A DNA stretch of 64,000 bases. Origin: Chara braunii. Lineage: Eukaryota > Streptophyta > Charophyceae > Charales > Characeae. The notes under the pieces are model-generated. The model saw only the letters and a program-made list of their open reading frames with translations, did not search any database and was not told the origin of the DNA. The stretch lies in assembly GCA_003427395.1 (NCBI GenBank), contig BFEA01000181.1:1639408-1703407 (forward strand). Direction: 5' to 3'. Within the stretch, counting starts at the first letter, position 1; every line of letters starts with the position of its first letter. Shown in pieces: positions 40,584-52,478 of the stretch. A program made the position numbers and the translations under genes.

Positions 40584-41936
40584 GTGGCATATGCGCGGCC
40601 AGTAAAGGAAGGGGAAGTTAAGGAGGAAGAAAAATTCCCAGAACTGAAAGAATTCGTAGACGTGGCAGAGGCCCCAAGCGATGTGGTAGAACGACCAATC
40701 AAACATCGCATTGAAATTATTCCCGGAAGTCAGATTCCAAAGGGCCCGGTTTACAGAATGTCACCCAAAGAATTAGACGAACAGCGAACCCAGGTCGATG
40801 AAATGCTAGAAAAGGGATGGATTAAGGGATGGATTATGCCTAGTTCCTCACCCTATCGTGCACCAGTGCTGTTTGTGCCAAAGAAAGATGGCGGGTTCCG
40901 CATGCGTATTGACTATAGAAGATTAAATGACATAACTATTAAAAATGTTGAGCCATTACCCAACATTGATGATTTGTTGGATAGGGTACAAGGTAGCAGG
41001 TACTTCACGAAATTGACTTGAAGTCTGGCTACCATCAGATTCAGGTAGAACCAGAAGACCAATATAAGACTGCCTTTCATATAAGATATGGGCACTATGA
41101 GTTCATTGTGTTGCCCTTCGGTCTTACTAATGCACCTGCAACTTTCCAGCGGACAATGAATGAACTTTTTCGTGAATGGCTTAATAAATTTGTTGTTATA
41201 TATCTAGATGATATTTTGGTCTTTAGTAAAAGTTTAAGTGAGCATTGTGAGCACCTTGACTTGTGCTAAATAAGTTGCGTGCGCCAAACCTGAAACTAAA
41301 CCCGACAGAGATGGAATTAAATCGGAAGACGCAAAAATCGCAGCTATTCGGGATTGGCCCAACCTGCGTACATTGACGGAACTACGGTCGTTCCTTGGGT
41401 TGGCTAATTACTACCGTAAGTTCGTAAGGTATTTTACGATAATTGTTGCTCCCCTTCGCAGATTGTTGGAAAAAGAAACTATCTCGAAGTGGGACCAAGA
41501 TTGCACGTCCTCGTTGATACGTCTAAAGAAATGTTTGATTAATTATCCGATTTTGAAAGTTGCTGATCCTTCTTTGCCCTTTGTTGTTACTACCAACGCC
41601 AGTCAGTACGGGATAGGCGTTGTACTCCAGCAAGATGACGGGAATGGATACAGGCCTGTCGAATTTATGTCCCGACGACTGCCTAGTGAGAAAGTTGTCG
41701 CTTCCACGTATGAAAGAGAGTTGTACGCACTCCGAGAAGCTTTGGACCACTGGCGTCATTATCTCCTAGGTCGCCACTTCAAAGTATAGTCAGATCATGA
41801 GACACTTCGCTGGCTAAAGACGCAGACCCGGATGACACCTAAACTGACTAGGTAGGCTGCGGAAATCGATCAGTACGACTTTGAACTAAAGCCAGTAAAG
41901 GGCAAGTATAACGTTGTTGGTGACGCATTGAGTCGA
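40584..41936 (+). pseudogene. Element F RT and RNase H
   Basis: RT runs from [21 protein letters not shown] 12-bp in-frame duplication gives [15 protein letters not shown] (about 40813-40836). Motif A is split by a frameshift at KLT/KSGYHQIQVE (41018). VIYLDDILVF is intact (about 41198). A deletion near 41275-41315 removes the segment after motif C. RNase H has TTNASQYGIGVVL (first catalytic Asp now Asn) and STYERELYAL. Stops at 41787-41789 and 41853-41855 stand where Gln and Trp are expected. Confidence 0.9.
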
Positions 41937-42970
41937 AGATCTGACTTCTTTGGTGCTATCGTAACGTATTTAGACATAGGCATCAATATACAAGACAAGA
42001 TTAGGAATGCTTATTCCACTGATTCTGTTTATGGCCCTATGCTGAAACGTGTTCAAGAGGCGCCACAAGAGTTTCCTAACTATCGGGTAACCCAAGGACT
42101 GTTGTTTGAAAAAACCGATGTGCATGATAGGCTTTGTATTCCAAACAAGGAAGAAATTAAAAGTGTGATCTTAGGAGAATGCCATGATACCGAAGGTCAT
42201 TTCGGATGGAGAAAAACCTACGCTAATCTCTTGCGTTCTTACATCTGGCCTCGAATGAAACCTGATTGTATTGCATATATGCAAGGCTGTCAAGTGTGCC
42301 AACGAAACAAAAGCATCACACAGCCTCCCCTTGGTCTATTGAAACCTTCGCCTATCCCAACAGGTCCTGGAGATTCTGTGTCTATCGATTTCATGGACAC
42401 GAAAGTGAAAAGCAGGAATGGAAAAAGCCAAGTTATGGTAATTGTCAATAGGTTCAGCAAGTTTGCTGTTTTTGTAGCATTGTCTGCGAAAGCTAAAACT
42501 CACTTAGTAATTCGGGAATTTTTTAACCACTGGTAAAGGACTATGGTCATCCCTTAACTATCCCTAGTGACAGAAACTCTCGGATGACCAGTGAGCAACG
42601 ACAACAACTAATGAATGTCTATGGCTCTAAACTGACGATGTCATCAGGCCGACATCCTGAGACAAATGGGCAAACTGAGCAAAAGAACAAGCTCCCTCAA
42701 CATACGTTGCGTATGTACATTCGTCCCGACCAGATTGACTGAGATGAACATTTGCCCAAGGTTGCTAGTGCTTACAACAACTCTATGCACTTGACTACTT
42801 GCAGAACTACGATGGAGTTGCATTTGGGATGGAGTCCTCTCAGACCTATAGACTGTCTAAACCCGGATAGGGCACATAAACTTCCGCCAGGGACCAGAGA
42901 GTTCGCAATGCAATATCAAAAAGATTTAGAAGAGGTAAAGGAGAACATAATAAAGCGCAACATCAAATGA
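41928..42970 (+). pseudogene. Element F integrase
   Basis: The zinc-binding domain is intact (GECHDTEGHFGWRKTYANLL ... CQVCQRNKS). The first catalytic Asp is in SVSIDFMDTK. A frameshift follows FFNHW (42536); the next frame has IPSDRNSRMTSEQ and SGRHPETNGQTEQKN with the Glu. The stop at 42740-42742 replaces an expected Trp in DQIDWDEHLP-type wording. It ends in ASAYNNSMHLTTCRTTMELH and FAMQYQKDLEEV. Confidence 0.9.
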
Positions 42971-43605
42971 TTGATCAGGCCAATAAGCACAGGAGACCTT
43001 CTCAGTTTGCTGTAGGTGATCTGGTTTGGGTAAAATCGAAGGAGTTTATCCCAAAAGAGAACATATCTAAAAAATTGTTACCCGCCTACAGAGGACCGTG
43101 GCAAGTATTGGATGTGATAGGGGATGTAGATGGACCCTCCTATGTTATTGAGATACCTCCACACTTGCATACCTACCCGGTGTTCCATGCGCCAAAGCTC
43201 TTACCTTGTGTAACTAACGAATTGTTTCCCAGTCAAAGGGTCAGTATGAATAAGATCGTTGCTGAAGGTACTATCCAAATTGGACGTAGAGGTAGACCTC
43301 GACGACAATATAAAGTTAAATTTGCATATCAAGATCCAAGTGAAGGCTGCTGATTTACTAGGGAAGAGCTAATTAAAACTGCACCGAACATAGATCTTAC
43401 TGTGAAAGAGCAAGAAGAGGTGTCAATACTGTGGACAGATAAGGGTTTCTCAGAGGACTTCGAAATTAGGCCGGCGAGAGTAAAAGGGCCTTTACGAATT
43501 AAACCCCAGATGAATGCCCCAACAGCGATGGGCCCTGTTGGCCAGAACTTAAATTCTCGAGCAGCAACCCAAAAGACAAAGTTCCTAAGGCAAATGTCGC
43601 ATCGA
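42967..43605 (+). pseudogene. Element F integrase tail and chromodomain
   Basis: The SH3-like tail is FAVGDLVWVKSKEFIPKENI and YRGPWQVLDVIGDVDGPSYV. The chromodomain-like part is GRPRRQYKVKFAYQDPSEGC, a stop (43351-43353) where Trp is expected, then FTREELIKTAPNI. An open tail runs to about 43605. Confidence 0.85.
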
Positions 43606-43689
43606 TAATGAAATGAAAAGTCGTTTTGAACAGTCACAAACGGGTCCTTCACGAACAGGTATTGGACACCGTTTTGAAGACTGAGTTAG

Positions 43690-44540
43690 GTTCATGTCTC
43701 CTCGATGGAAAGCCATGTCTGTTCGGCAACGAGTCAAAAGCCACAGTCCCAGTCCAGTCATAATCCCACGAGTCTGTCCTGATTCAGACCAGGAGTCCAA
43801 AAGACAGGCCCGATGGCCCAAATCAGCAGCAGACCATGGGAAAAGATTCTGGGACATACACTTTACAAAAACAGGTATTGGGAAGGAGTCCCAAACACTT
43901 GAAGCTGAATACAGGCCACGCCAGGCCAGTCCAGCACTATAAAGGACTGGCCAGCCTCCCATTTGGACAGATGCTCACTTCGCATGAGAGTGTGGAAGTG
44001 TCGTGGCACTTGTGCGCTAGATGTGTGTGAGCAGCGCTAGGCTGAAGAGCAGCGGTATGTGAGAGGGAAGTGAGCGCTGGCCGGAGGGAAGGCAGCCATA
44101 GCTACACCAGCGCTAGTTAGTATAATAGTAGGGGTAGTCAGTAGGAGACACCAGAGAGTAGTATTCAGAGTAGATCCTCATGTGATAGGGAGTGTGCATG
44201 CATGATGATTGAGAAAAGATCAGGACTATAGAAAGAAGGAGAGAAGAGAATGATCAAGGGGGAAGGAGTGAGCTATGATGACACCTACCTGTTGAGCGTT
44301 GTTGTTGACGTTTCGCAGCTGGTGCTGATGAGCGCCAGGCCTGGGAACTCGTGTTTATTGAAGAAGACTTGTAACTCTGTTCGGCGCTGTACATTTTGGA
44401 CTCTTGATGTTTTCTCTTTAATCTGGATTTGATAATCGAGTTGAGCTTCTTGGCCCTCGTTCATCTTCTATTGGGCTTTGTGTGAGGCATCGCAATCTGT
44501 GAAATCTGTGTAAATGCATGTGATCTGATGCACTCCAGCA
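43690..44540 (+). repeat. Probable 3' LTR of element F
   Basis: It follows the F reading frame and has LTR features: a TATA box in an inverted repeat, GGCAGCCATAGC (CCATAGC at 44096-44102) and CTACCTG at about 44286. There is no second copy to fix the ends. Confidence 0.5.
43924..43952 (+). promoter_or_regulatory. TATA box inside a perfect inverted repeat (LTR F)
   Basis: GGCCAGTCC (43924-43932) and GGACTGGCC (43944-43952) flank AGCACTATAAA. The core CACTATA is shared with LTR D, but the arms are a different sequence. Confidence 0.7.
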
Positions 44541-44559
44541 AGTGATGAACAGTCGGGTT

Positions 44560-44650
44560 CCTGGCAAGTGCCACGTCAGCAACAGTGACGCGTCAGCAGT
44601 GCCACATCAGCAGTACCACGTTAGCAACAGTGCCACGTCAACAGTGCCCA
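44560..44650 (+). repeat. Short tandem repeat upstream of gag
   Basis: Units of about 13 bp of the type CCACGTCAGCAACAGTG are repeated five to six times with variation. CACGTCA is a G-box/CRE-like word, so a regulatory role is possible but unproven. Confidence 0.75.
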
Positions 44651-44652
44651 TC

Positions 44653-46201
44653 TCAGTTCTGGGCATGCCAGGCCAACTAGCCAATGAGTCCATTGCCGAG
44701 TACCGACAACGGTTCCAAGCTCAGCTCGCACTTATCGAGGCCGAGGAACAGCGTCAGGCGGCAGCCGAGGCTGCCCGACGGCGGTAGCTGAAAAACAGCG
44801 ACTTCAGGCCGAAGCTGACACAGATGCCCAGGTCCGCCACAAGGAGGCCCAGGATCTGCTACAACGGCACGAAGCCGCGAGCATCGAAAAGCTAAAGTTC
44901 TGGCATTTTGAACCATCTGAGAACCACGAAGACGCGACACCTGAAGAGCAGCATAAGGAATTTCTCGCCAAACTCGTGACCCAGTTGGTTTACACTTGTA
45001 ACTTGCAGTCCGAGCTGGCGAATCTCCGACGGGCGGTGTGGAACCACAAGGATCTGCATGAGGATGCTACACGGGAACTTGATTCCCGTGTACAGGACTT
45101 GCAGCAAGTTGCACCAAGACCAGATGCTGACGAGTCCAGCAGTGCACCCTCTACCCGCCAATTGGAGGAACGAGTTGACCACGTAGTCGCAATACTCGGC
45201 GACATCAGCACCTTCGCTGCACCAGCCACCATCAGCAAGCAGCTCGACACCTTGAAGACCGAGGTTCAGCAACTGCACCAACTGCCCAACAGGGATGGCA
45301 ATACCAGTGCGCAGCACTACAAGATGTCGACATTCCGCATCGTAAAGTTCGATGATTATACGCATCAAGATCCGGTCCCCTGGTGGGAGGGCTTCACGAC
45401 GGAACTTCGGATTCTTTTCGTCCCCAAGCACTCGTACATCGACACGTTGTTCCTCAACTCAAAGGGCGGATGCCAAATCTGGCTCAGCCACCTGGCAACC
45501 ATCCACGGCGTCCAGGTCACCGATCTACATAAGAAGATCTCTTGGGAAGAGTTGACGAAGCTATGGAAGAAGCGGTTCATCGTGGACGACGCCCCGACGA
45601 TCGCCATCAACCGCCTCTTTGCCATGTCCCAAGGCAACACACCGGCACGCAACCGGCTCACGAAATGGCAAAAGATCGTGGCAACGCCCGATCTCGAGTT
45701 GCCATTTTCGCATTTGCGCCGAGAATTCTACAACCGGTCATGTGCTGCCTTGAGCCTCGCACTTGGTGATCACGAGCAATACACGACCTTCGCCGAAATC
45801 ATCGAGAAGGCAAGGGAGATCATCAAGACCAACAAGGCGGCTGCACACGAGAAGTCAGCATGGCAGCCAACCTATGTGGAGAAAGATAAATTTGGTCCGC
45901 GTCCGCAGCATGTCGCTGCAATCCAACCGGACAACATTGTGGAAGACCCCACAGCCACCCAAGTATCACGTGAGGGAGATCAGGTGGCCGCTGTCCAACC
46001 GTGAAATAACAACAACTGCCGAGGAAAAGGGAAGGCGAAAACCTCGTCGCCAGCCGGAAACGGACACTTGACCGAGGCCGAATACAAGTGGCACGACCAG
46101 TATGGCTGCTGCTATTGGTGCAACAGCACCAAGCACAAGACGTCCCAATGCCCGAATCAAGGCAAAGAGGATGTTCGGCCTCGCATCAACTTGGGAAACT
46201 G
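44653..46201 (+). pseudogene. Element H Gag
   Basis: It starts near MPGQLANESIAEYRQRFQAQ with an Ala/Gln/Glu-rich coiled coil. A one-base shift at about 44785 moves the reading. A second coiled coil (LEERVDHVVAILGDISTF) precedes the capsid: FRIVKFDDYTHQDPVPWWEG, LFLNSKGGCQIWLSHLATIH, ISWEELTKLWKKRFIVDDAP, LTKWQKIVATPDLELPFSHL. The zinc knuckle CYWCNSTKHKTSQC is intact at 46110-46151, after one stop at about 46003. Confidence 0.85.
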
Positions 46202-46469
46202 AGTTGCGTGGGATGTGAGGCGACTCCACCTCTCACTCCGCCAGATTCGACCGCCTTGCTAGCGGCCGCCTACACATCTGGGGAGGATGCGAATGTCGCG
46301 AATCCTCGATTCACTTACGAGTATTACGCTGTCCACTTGGTCCCACCGACTCCATGTGCAACAACCGACCGCATGCACAGTTTCACCACCATCGGCAACC
46401 GATTCGGCAGCTTCGCCGCCATTTATCGCCGAGGATTCGACGTCGTGGTCAAAACTTTAACTCCTCCCG

Positions 46470-47130
46470 TTGACTTTGCAGACTTCCAATGGATGCCCCT
46501 TCCCCTGTCCGATCGATTGCCGACACCGCAACGTGCTCATGGCACAATTGTGGGATTTCTTGCACACTACAGTACCAGCTCCGTTGATGGACGCCGGAGT
46601 AGAGGTTGTCGACCTTCACCACTACGTTGCGAAGATCGACTGCAAGTTCAAGACACAACAGTACGACGACATCGATGCGCCATTGTTGTACATACGCATT
46701 CAGATCGGAGAGGCGACCTGGACGCTTTGATCGATTGCAAAGCTACTCGCAACTACATGAGCCAAGACTTTATGGTACGCCAGCGTTTCGAGGAAGTCGC
46801 AGCCCACGCAAGTCACGTTGGCCGACGGTCACACGCACAAGTCAATCGACCAGTGCATTGATGTCGTCCCCGTGTACTTTGCCCCTCATGCAAGCGAGGT
46901 TGTGTCCTTCGACGTTTTGGACACAAAGTTTGACATGATTTTGGGCATGTCATGGCTGCGAAGCGAGGATCACACAGCGAACTTCTGCCGCCGCACCGTT
47001 CACGCTTGTGATCGGAACGGAGTACTAGTCTCGTGCCCGGTGCCTCCACCTCATCCTTCGATCAGCTGTCACGTGGTATCCGCCGCAAGCATTCGAGCTT
47101 CCATCACCCGGGACGACATCAAGGAGATGG
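46470..47130 (+). pseudogene. Element H protease
   Basis: The frame 46470-46730 leads with LLYIRIQIGEATW. In the next frame [17 protein letters not shown] is the active-site region. The triplet is D-C-K (46733-46741) where D-S/T-G is expected, so it should be inactive. The distal part [20 protein letters not shown] is intact in a third frame. Confidence 0.85.
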
Positions 47131-48195
47131 GCGTGTGTTTTCTCCACGCCCTCCCTCCCCATGACATATCATCGACGGACGCATCGACAGATCCACGCAT
47201 CACTGAGCTTCTCATCGCCTACGACGTGTTCGAAGTTCGGCACAGAGTAGTACCGGATCGGCCCATTCGCCACGAGATCATCCTTGAGGTCGGGGTCGTA
47301 CCTCCGCGTGGTTGCATCTACCGCATGAGCGAGGAAGAGTTAAGTGTGCTACGGTCACAACTCAACGACCTTCTCGAGAAAGGCTGGATTCGGCCTAGCT
47401 CCTCGCCATACGGTGCTCCCGTTCTCTTCATCTGGAAGAAGAACAAGGACTTGTGGTTGTGCATTGATTATCGCAAGCTCAACTCGCAAACCGTCAAGAA
47501 CGTCGGCCCTTTCCCACGCATCAACGACCTCCTCGAACGGTTAGGCGGCGCCAAGTTCTTCTCCAAGCTCGACCTCAAATCGGGATATCACCAACTCGAG
47601 ATCCGGCAGGAGGACCGATACAAGACCGCGTGTTAGACGCGATATGGGCATTTCGAATGGCTGGTTATGCCTTTTGGCGAATGCCCCGACCACATTCCAA
47701 GCGGCTATGACAACGGAGTTCCGACACATGCTGGATATTCGTACTCATCTACCTCAACGACATCTTGGTGTACAGCCGGAGTTTGGACGAGCATGTGGAG
47801 CACCTGCGCCCTGTTTTGGAGCGGCTACGACAAGCCAAGTACAAAGCCAACCGCGACAAATGTGAATTCACGCGGCAAGAGTTTGGGACATTATGTGACG
47901 CCGCAAGGCATCCGTCCGCTTGTGGACAAGACAGAGGCCATCCGCGTATGGCCCGAGCCCACCAACACCACGAACGTTCGCTCATTCATGGGGTTGTTGG
48001 GCTACTGTCAACGCTTCATCACGGGGTACTCAAAGATTGCCGCACCTATGACGAGATTACAATCGCCAAAGGTGCCATTCGTGTTCGATGACGACGCATG
48101 CCGGTCATTCCAAGCACTCAAGACGACCATGCTCATGGCACCCGTCCCTAGCATCTACGACCCCACCCTGCCAACAAAAGTGACAACTGACGCTT
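47131..48195 (+). pseudogene. Element H reverse transcriptase
   Basis: Fingers: [20 protein letters not shown] and [20 protein letters not shown]. Motif A is intact ([15 protein letters not shown]). The frame stops at 47634 and continues as TRYGHFEWLVMPFG. Motif C reads [20 protein letters not shown] in another frame, with AAC at 47756-47758 making Asn for the first catalytic Asp of YLDD. The thumb has [20 protein letters not shown] and [20 protein letters not shown]. Confidence 0.9.
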
Positions 48196-48873
48196 CCGGC
48201 TATCGCATTGGGGCAGTCTTGGAACAACACAACGGCGACGACGGGCACCCCGTGGAGTATCAGCCACAAAGTGCGTCCCATCAATTCACTTGATCATGCA
48301 AGGAAGAAGGAGCTGCTCGCGTTCGTGATGGCTCTCAAGCGATGGCGACACTTCCTCCTTGGGGGTCGTAGGTTCACATGGGTCACGGACAACAACCCAT
48401 TGAGCTACTACAAGACGCAAGATACGGTGAGCAGCACAATCAGACAATGGATGTACTTCATTGACCAATTTGACTTCACACCGAAACATCTCGTCGGCCT
48501 CTCTAATCGCGCAGCAGATGCACTCTCGCAATGACCCGATCTTTGCGCTACGACACATCATGCCTTCACATTCGACGAGGCACTCCAGCGACACTTCATC
48601 TTGGGCTATGAGTCTGATCCGGATTTCGGCACGTTATGCGCAGCTATCTTCGGATCACCTGCCGGCCAAGCGATGGCGACACTTCCTCCTTGGGCGTCGA
48701 AGGTTCGCATGGGTCACGGACAACAACCCATTGACCTACTACAAGACGCAAGATATGGTGAGCAGCACAATCGGACAATGGATGTACTTCATCGACCAAT
48801 TTGACTTCACACCGAAACATCTCGCCGGCCTCTCCAATCGCGCAACAGATGCACTCTCACGACGACCCGATCT
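48196..48873 (+). pseudogene. Element H RNase H, C-terminal half duplicated
   Basis: TTDASGYRIGAVLEQHNGDD has the first catalytic Asp. RKKELLAFVMALKRWRHFLL and WVTDNNPLSYYKTQD follow. The block from KRWRHFLLG to YESDPDFGTL is then repeated: copies 48337-48667 and 48668-48990, with a small indel. The second copy lies in a different frame. A duplicated connection domain would have destroyed the polyprotein. Confidence 0.9.
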
Positions 48874-49795
48874 TTGCGCTATGACACATCATTCGACGAG
48901 GCACTCCAGCGACACTTTATATGGGGCTACGAGTCTGATCCGGATTTCGGCACGTTGTATGCGCAGCTATCTTCGGATCACCTGCCGGCCAGCCACTATC
49001 GCATTGTCGACGGGTACTTGCTCCTCCACTCGCGAGGCAAGCACTTACTGTGTTTCCCACGAGACCGTCGTCTTCAGACTCACCTTCTCGGCGAGTACCA
49101 TAACTCCTGACTCGCTGGCCATTTCGGAGTCAATCGCACTGTTGCGTGACTTCGACAACGATTCCGATGGCCCGACCTCATTACCGATGTCACTCGGTAT
49201 TGCGACTCTTGCGAAGTTTGCCGACGAAACAAGCCCCACAACCCCAATCCCTACGGTGAGTTGCGCACGTTGCCTATCCCACGGGAACCCGGCCTCTCCA
49301 TTGCCATGGACGTCACCGGTCCGTTTCCCCGCGACCACCTTGGGCACGATGGCATCCTCACGGTCGTTGACCTTTTAAGTACGAGCGGTTTCTCCCTCGC
49401 AAGTACTACGCCACGGCTCCCGAACTTGCACGCCTTTTGCACACCGACTGGATTTGCAGCCACGCCGTACCGGAAGACATCGTCAGCGACCGCGATACTT
49501 GCTTCATGTCGGCATTCTGGAATTTTCTCATAGTGGAATTCGGCATGAAGATGAAACAAAGTTCGGCTCGGCATCCACAAACGGACCGACAAACTGAGCG
49601 GGCACATCAAACCGCTCAAATGATGCTTCGTACGCTCATCCGGCCGGATCAGAAGGATTCGGTTGATCGCCTCCCCGGCATCGAGTTCGCCTACAACACT
49701 TCGTTGCATCCGGCGATCGGTGTGAGTTGCACCACGGTGGCCGGAAAGGCCGTATCTTCGCTGATCTTCTCCTCCCACGAACAACCGACATAGAC
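48874..49795 (+). pseudogene. Element H integrase
   Basis: It enters at YRIVDGYLLLHSRGKHLLCF and RRLQTHLLGEYHNS. The zinc-binding part continues after a stop with GHFGVNR and CEVCRRNK in other frames. The core has LSIAMDVTGPFPRDHLGHDG (first Asp), IVSDRDTCFMSAFW (second Asp) and RHPQTDRQTERAHQTAQMML (Glu), then FAYNTSLHPAIGV. At least three frame changes are needed to read through. Confidence 0.85.
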
Positions 49796-50430
49796 GCTGC
49801 TTGCTCCCCCGCTTCCGTCCGGAAGTACAGGGAATTGTTGGCCCGAGCCCGCGCGAACATGCAAAAGGCTCAAGTTCGCATGCAACAGCAAGCCAACAGT
49901 CATCGTGTGCCACGTCCCATCTGCGCCGGTGATCTGGTTTGGGTCTCCACGGAAGAGTTTGCACTCAAGCAGAATGTTTTGCGCAAACTACCTCAAGTGG
50001 TTTGGACCATGGCCCGTAACATCAGGCCGCGGGCAATGAGCCCGATGGCCCCTCATTTGTGATCAACATCCCCCCGCATCTAACGGTCCATCCAGTCTTT
50101 CACGCCTCGAAGCTGGCGACATATACACCAGCTAAGAGCGACGGCTTCCCGACCCGAAGATCGCAAGATCCTCAATTTATGGATGGTCATCAGGAAGTTG
50201 ACCGCATCATCACGGATCACAAGTGTGGCAGCAAGCCTCGACAGTACAAAGTTACCTTCAAAGCATGCGATCACACTCGATGGATTTCAGGAGCAGATTT
50301 GAAAGCATCCGCATCGCTGATCTTCGCTCACTACGAGCGACGAAGGTTAGCTAAGGGAGCTTCACGACCTGCCCCTCCCACCCGGACTTTGGTCCCTCCC
50401 TCAGACAGACAGCTTCGCCCTCGCAGGTAA
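49796..50430 (+). pseudogene. Element H integrase tail and chromodomain
   Basis: The frame 49727-50062 has ARARANMQKAQVRMQQQANS and VPRPICAGDLVWVSTEEFAL. 50059-50430 has INIPPHLTVHPVFHASKLAT, then the chromodomain HQEVDRIITDHKCGSKPRQY and FKACDHTRWISGADLKAS. It ends 24 bases before the LTR. Confidence 0.85.
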
Positions 50431-50453
50431 GCTCGGTCTTTCAAGGAGGGGGG

Positions 50454-51590
50454 TGTGGCATACTACGCAGCCACACGGGCCTGCAGGGCCCGACCAGCGT
50501 TCTTAGTCCAAAAGCCTGAAAACAAGGGCCTACATGCCCTGTGTCGATTTCAGCCTAAAAGCCTGAAAACAAGGGTCTGCAGGCCTTGTGTCGTTTTCAG
50601 CTTGAAAGCCTGAAAACAAGGGCCTATAGGCCCTATGTCGTTTCAACATAAAATAGGGCCCTCCAGGCCCTGAGTCTTTTCAGCCTGAAACGGAGGGCCA
50701 TTTTTAGGCCCTTGTAAGATCGACCTGCCCTGAAACTTAGGGACTAGACCAGAGTTTTAGCATAGTCCATTTTTGGCCTGTTTTCAAGATAACCCTTGTT
50801 TGAACTTCAACGCTAGGGTCTGCCACGTTTTGGCATTGCAAGAGCAGCCTCCTGGACGGGCCAGCACTATATAAGACTGGCCCGCCCTACAGGCTGCAGA
50901 CAGTCACGAGGTAGTTCATAGGAACTTCCCAGGCACTTCACATGCAGGAGACAGGAGGCAGTCTTCAGGATTCGGCAGCAACACTCTGGAGGAGCGCTGC
51001 AGTAGTAGTACCGTTAGCAGAAGTCTTCAGCGGTGGGCTCTATTAGGAGCTAGAGTAGCATTGGAGAGAGAGAGATGGTTGGTGGAGGCCAGGGAGACTT
51101 ACCTGTGGCGCCATAGCTCTAGCTTAGTCTTCGATGTACCTACAACAAGGCGCCACCTTCACAAGTTAGTACCTTACTGAGAGATAGAGAGAGTTTTTCT
51201 TCTACCTCTTCTAAGTCCACCATCTCCTCCTCACCCTCTCGCTACCTGACTTCTCAGTATCTGCAGACCACAAGAGAGAGAGAGATTGGTGACTCTAGGA
51301 CTTGACGGCATTTGGATCCAGACTCGACATTAGGATTCAGACATTTGACGAGGGATCATTTGGGACCTGTACCGAAGACTTGGTGTTGACGACATTCCCA
51401 TCGTCCCCTCTTCTTCCTCTAACCCCCCTCTTCTTCGTCTGTGTATGGTTGGGGACTGGCGCATTCGTCCTGTGTGAGCGCCAGGCCCTTTCACACCATG
51501 GAATGATGATGATGGATGTCTGGTCTGCATTGCGATATTGATTGTTCGGATCATTGGTATTTAAGCCTTCCGCTGTGCTATCTTGTACTT
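50454..51590 (+). repeat. 3' LTR of element H, family D (D3)
   Basis: It starts TGTGGCATACTACGC right after the polypurine tract. GCCTGAAA hairpin units are at 50505-50700, TATA in an inverted repeat at 50857-50884, GACTTACCTG and CCATAGC at 51096-51117. It stops matching other D LTRs at about 51590, short of the expected end. Confidence 0.9.
50857..50884 (+). promoter_or_regulatory. TATA box inside a perfect inverted repeat (LTR D3)
   Basis: CGGGCCAG and CTGGCCCG flank CACTATATAAGA, identical to the D1 copy at 18419-18446. Confidence 0.75.
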
Positions 51591-51647
51591 AGACAGGTCG
51601 GTTCTTGTTCTGGTCTGCACCTTTACAGTATGCAACACACATAATAC

Positions 51648-52478
51648 AAGATAACGCAGCGGAAGACTAATATACCAATGGGCTGAACAATCAATGTTGC
51701 AATGCAGACCAAACATACATCATCATCATTCCATGGTGTGAAGGAGCCTGACGCTCACACAGGAAGAATGTGCCAGTCCCCAACCATACACAGACGAAGA
51801 GGAGGGGGGTTAGACGAAGAAGAGGGGAAGATGGGAATGTCTTCAACACCAAGTCTTCGGTACAGGTCCCAAATATACCTCGTCCAATGTCTCAATCCCA
51901 ATATCCAGTCTGAATTCAAATGTCGTCAAGTCTCAAAGTCACCAATCCCTCTTCTCTCGTAGTCTGCAGATACTGAGAAGTTAGGTAGCGAGAGGGTGAG
52001 GGAGAGACGGTGGACTTAGAAGAGAAAGAAGAAGAACTCTCTCTCTCTCTCTCAGTCCGGTATACCTCGTGACTGCCTGCAGCCTTCAGGGCGGGCCAAT
52101 CTTATATAGTGCTGGCCCGTCAAAGAGGCTGCTCTTGCCAATGCCAAAACGTACCAAAACGTGCCAGACCCTGGTGTTGAAGTTCAAACAAAGGTTGTCT
52201 TGAAAACAGGCCTTATGAGGGCCTGAAAATGGCCCTCGTTTTCAGACTTTTAGGCTGAAACGACACTGGGCCTGTAGGCCCTCGTTTTAAAGGCTTTCAG
52301 GCTGCAACTACACAGGGCTTGTAGGCCCTTGTTTTCAGGCTTTCAGGCTGAAAACGACACACGGCCTGTAGGCCCTTGTTTTCAGGCTTTCAGGCTGAAA
52401 ACGACACAAGGCCTGTAGGGCCCTTACTTTTCCTTGTTTGGTCGGGCCCTCGACCGTGTGGATGCGCAGTATGCCACA
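51648..52478 (-). repeat. Inverted family D LTR (D4), facing D3
   Basis: Its minus-strand start TGTGGCATACTGCGC lies at 52478. It reads back through GCCTGAAA units (52220-52420), the TATA repeat (52092-52119) and the DNA around GGTCTGCATTGCAAC (about 51703). It is the reverse complement of D3 apart from an internal deletion of about 250 bp. Only about 57 bp separate the arms. Confidence 0.9.

Larger units (their letters stand above)
37690..43605 (+). mobile_element. Ty3/gypsy chromovirus-like element F (degenerate)
   Basis: Gag, protease, RT, RNase H, integrase and chromodomain are present in order on the + strand, followed by a probable LTR at 43690-44540. No 5' LTR or primer site is recognisable. 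At least four point stops and several frameshifts occur. All four stops that can be placed against family wording look like C-to-T or G-to-A changes. Confidence 0.85.
44541..50453 (+). mobile_element. Ty3/gypsy chromovirus, element H (GC-rich)
   Basis: Gag to chromodomain is complete in order, followed by the polypurine tract AAGGAGGGGGG and LTR D3 at 50454. The 5' LTR and primer site are missing; LTR F sequence lies there instead. It is clearly more GC-rich than neighbouring elements. It is inactivated by many frameshifts, a YLDD-to-YLND change, a damaged protease triplet and a tandem duplication in RNase H. Confidence 0.9.
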
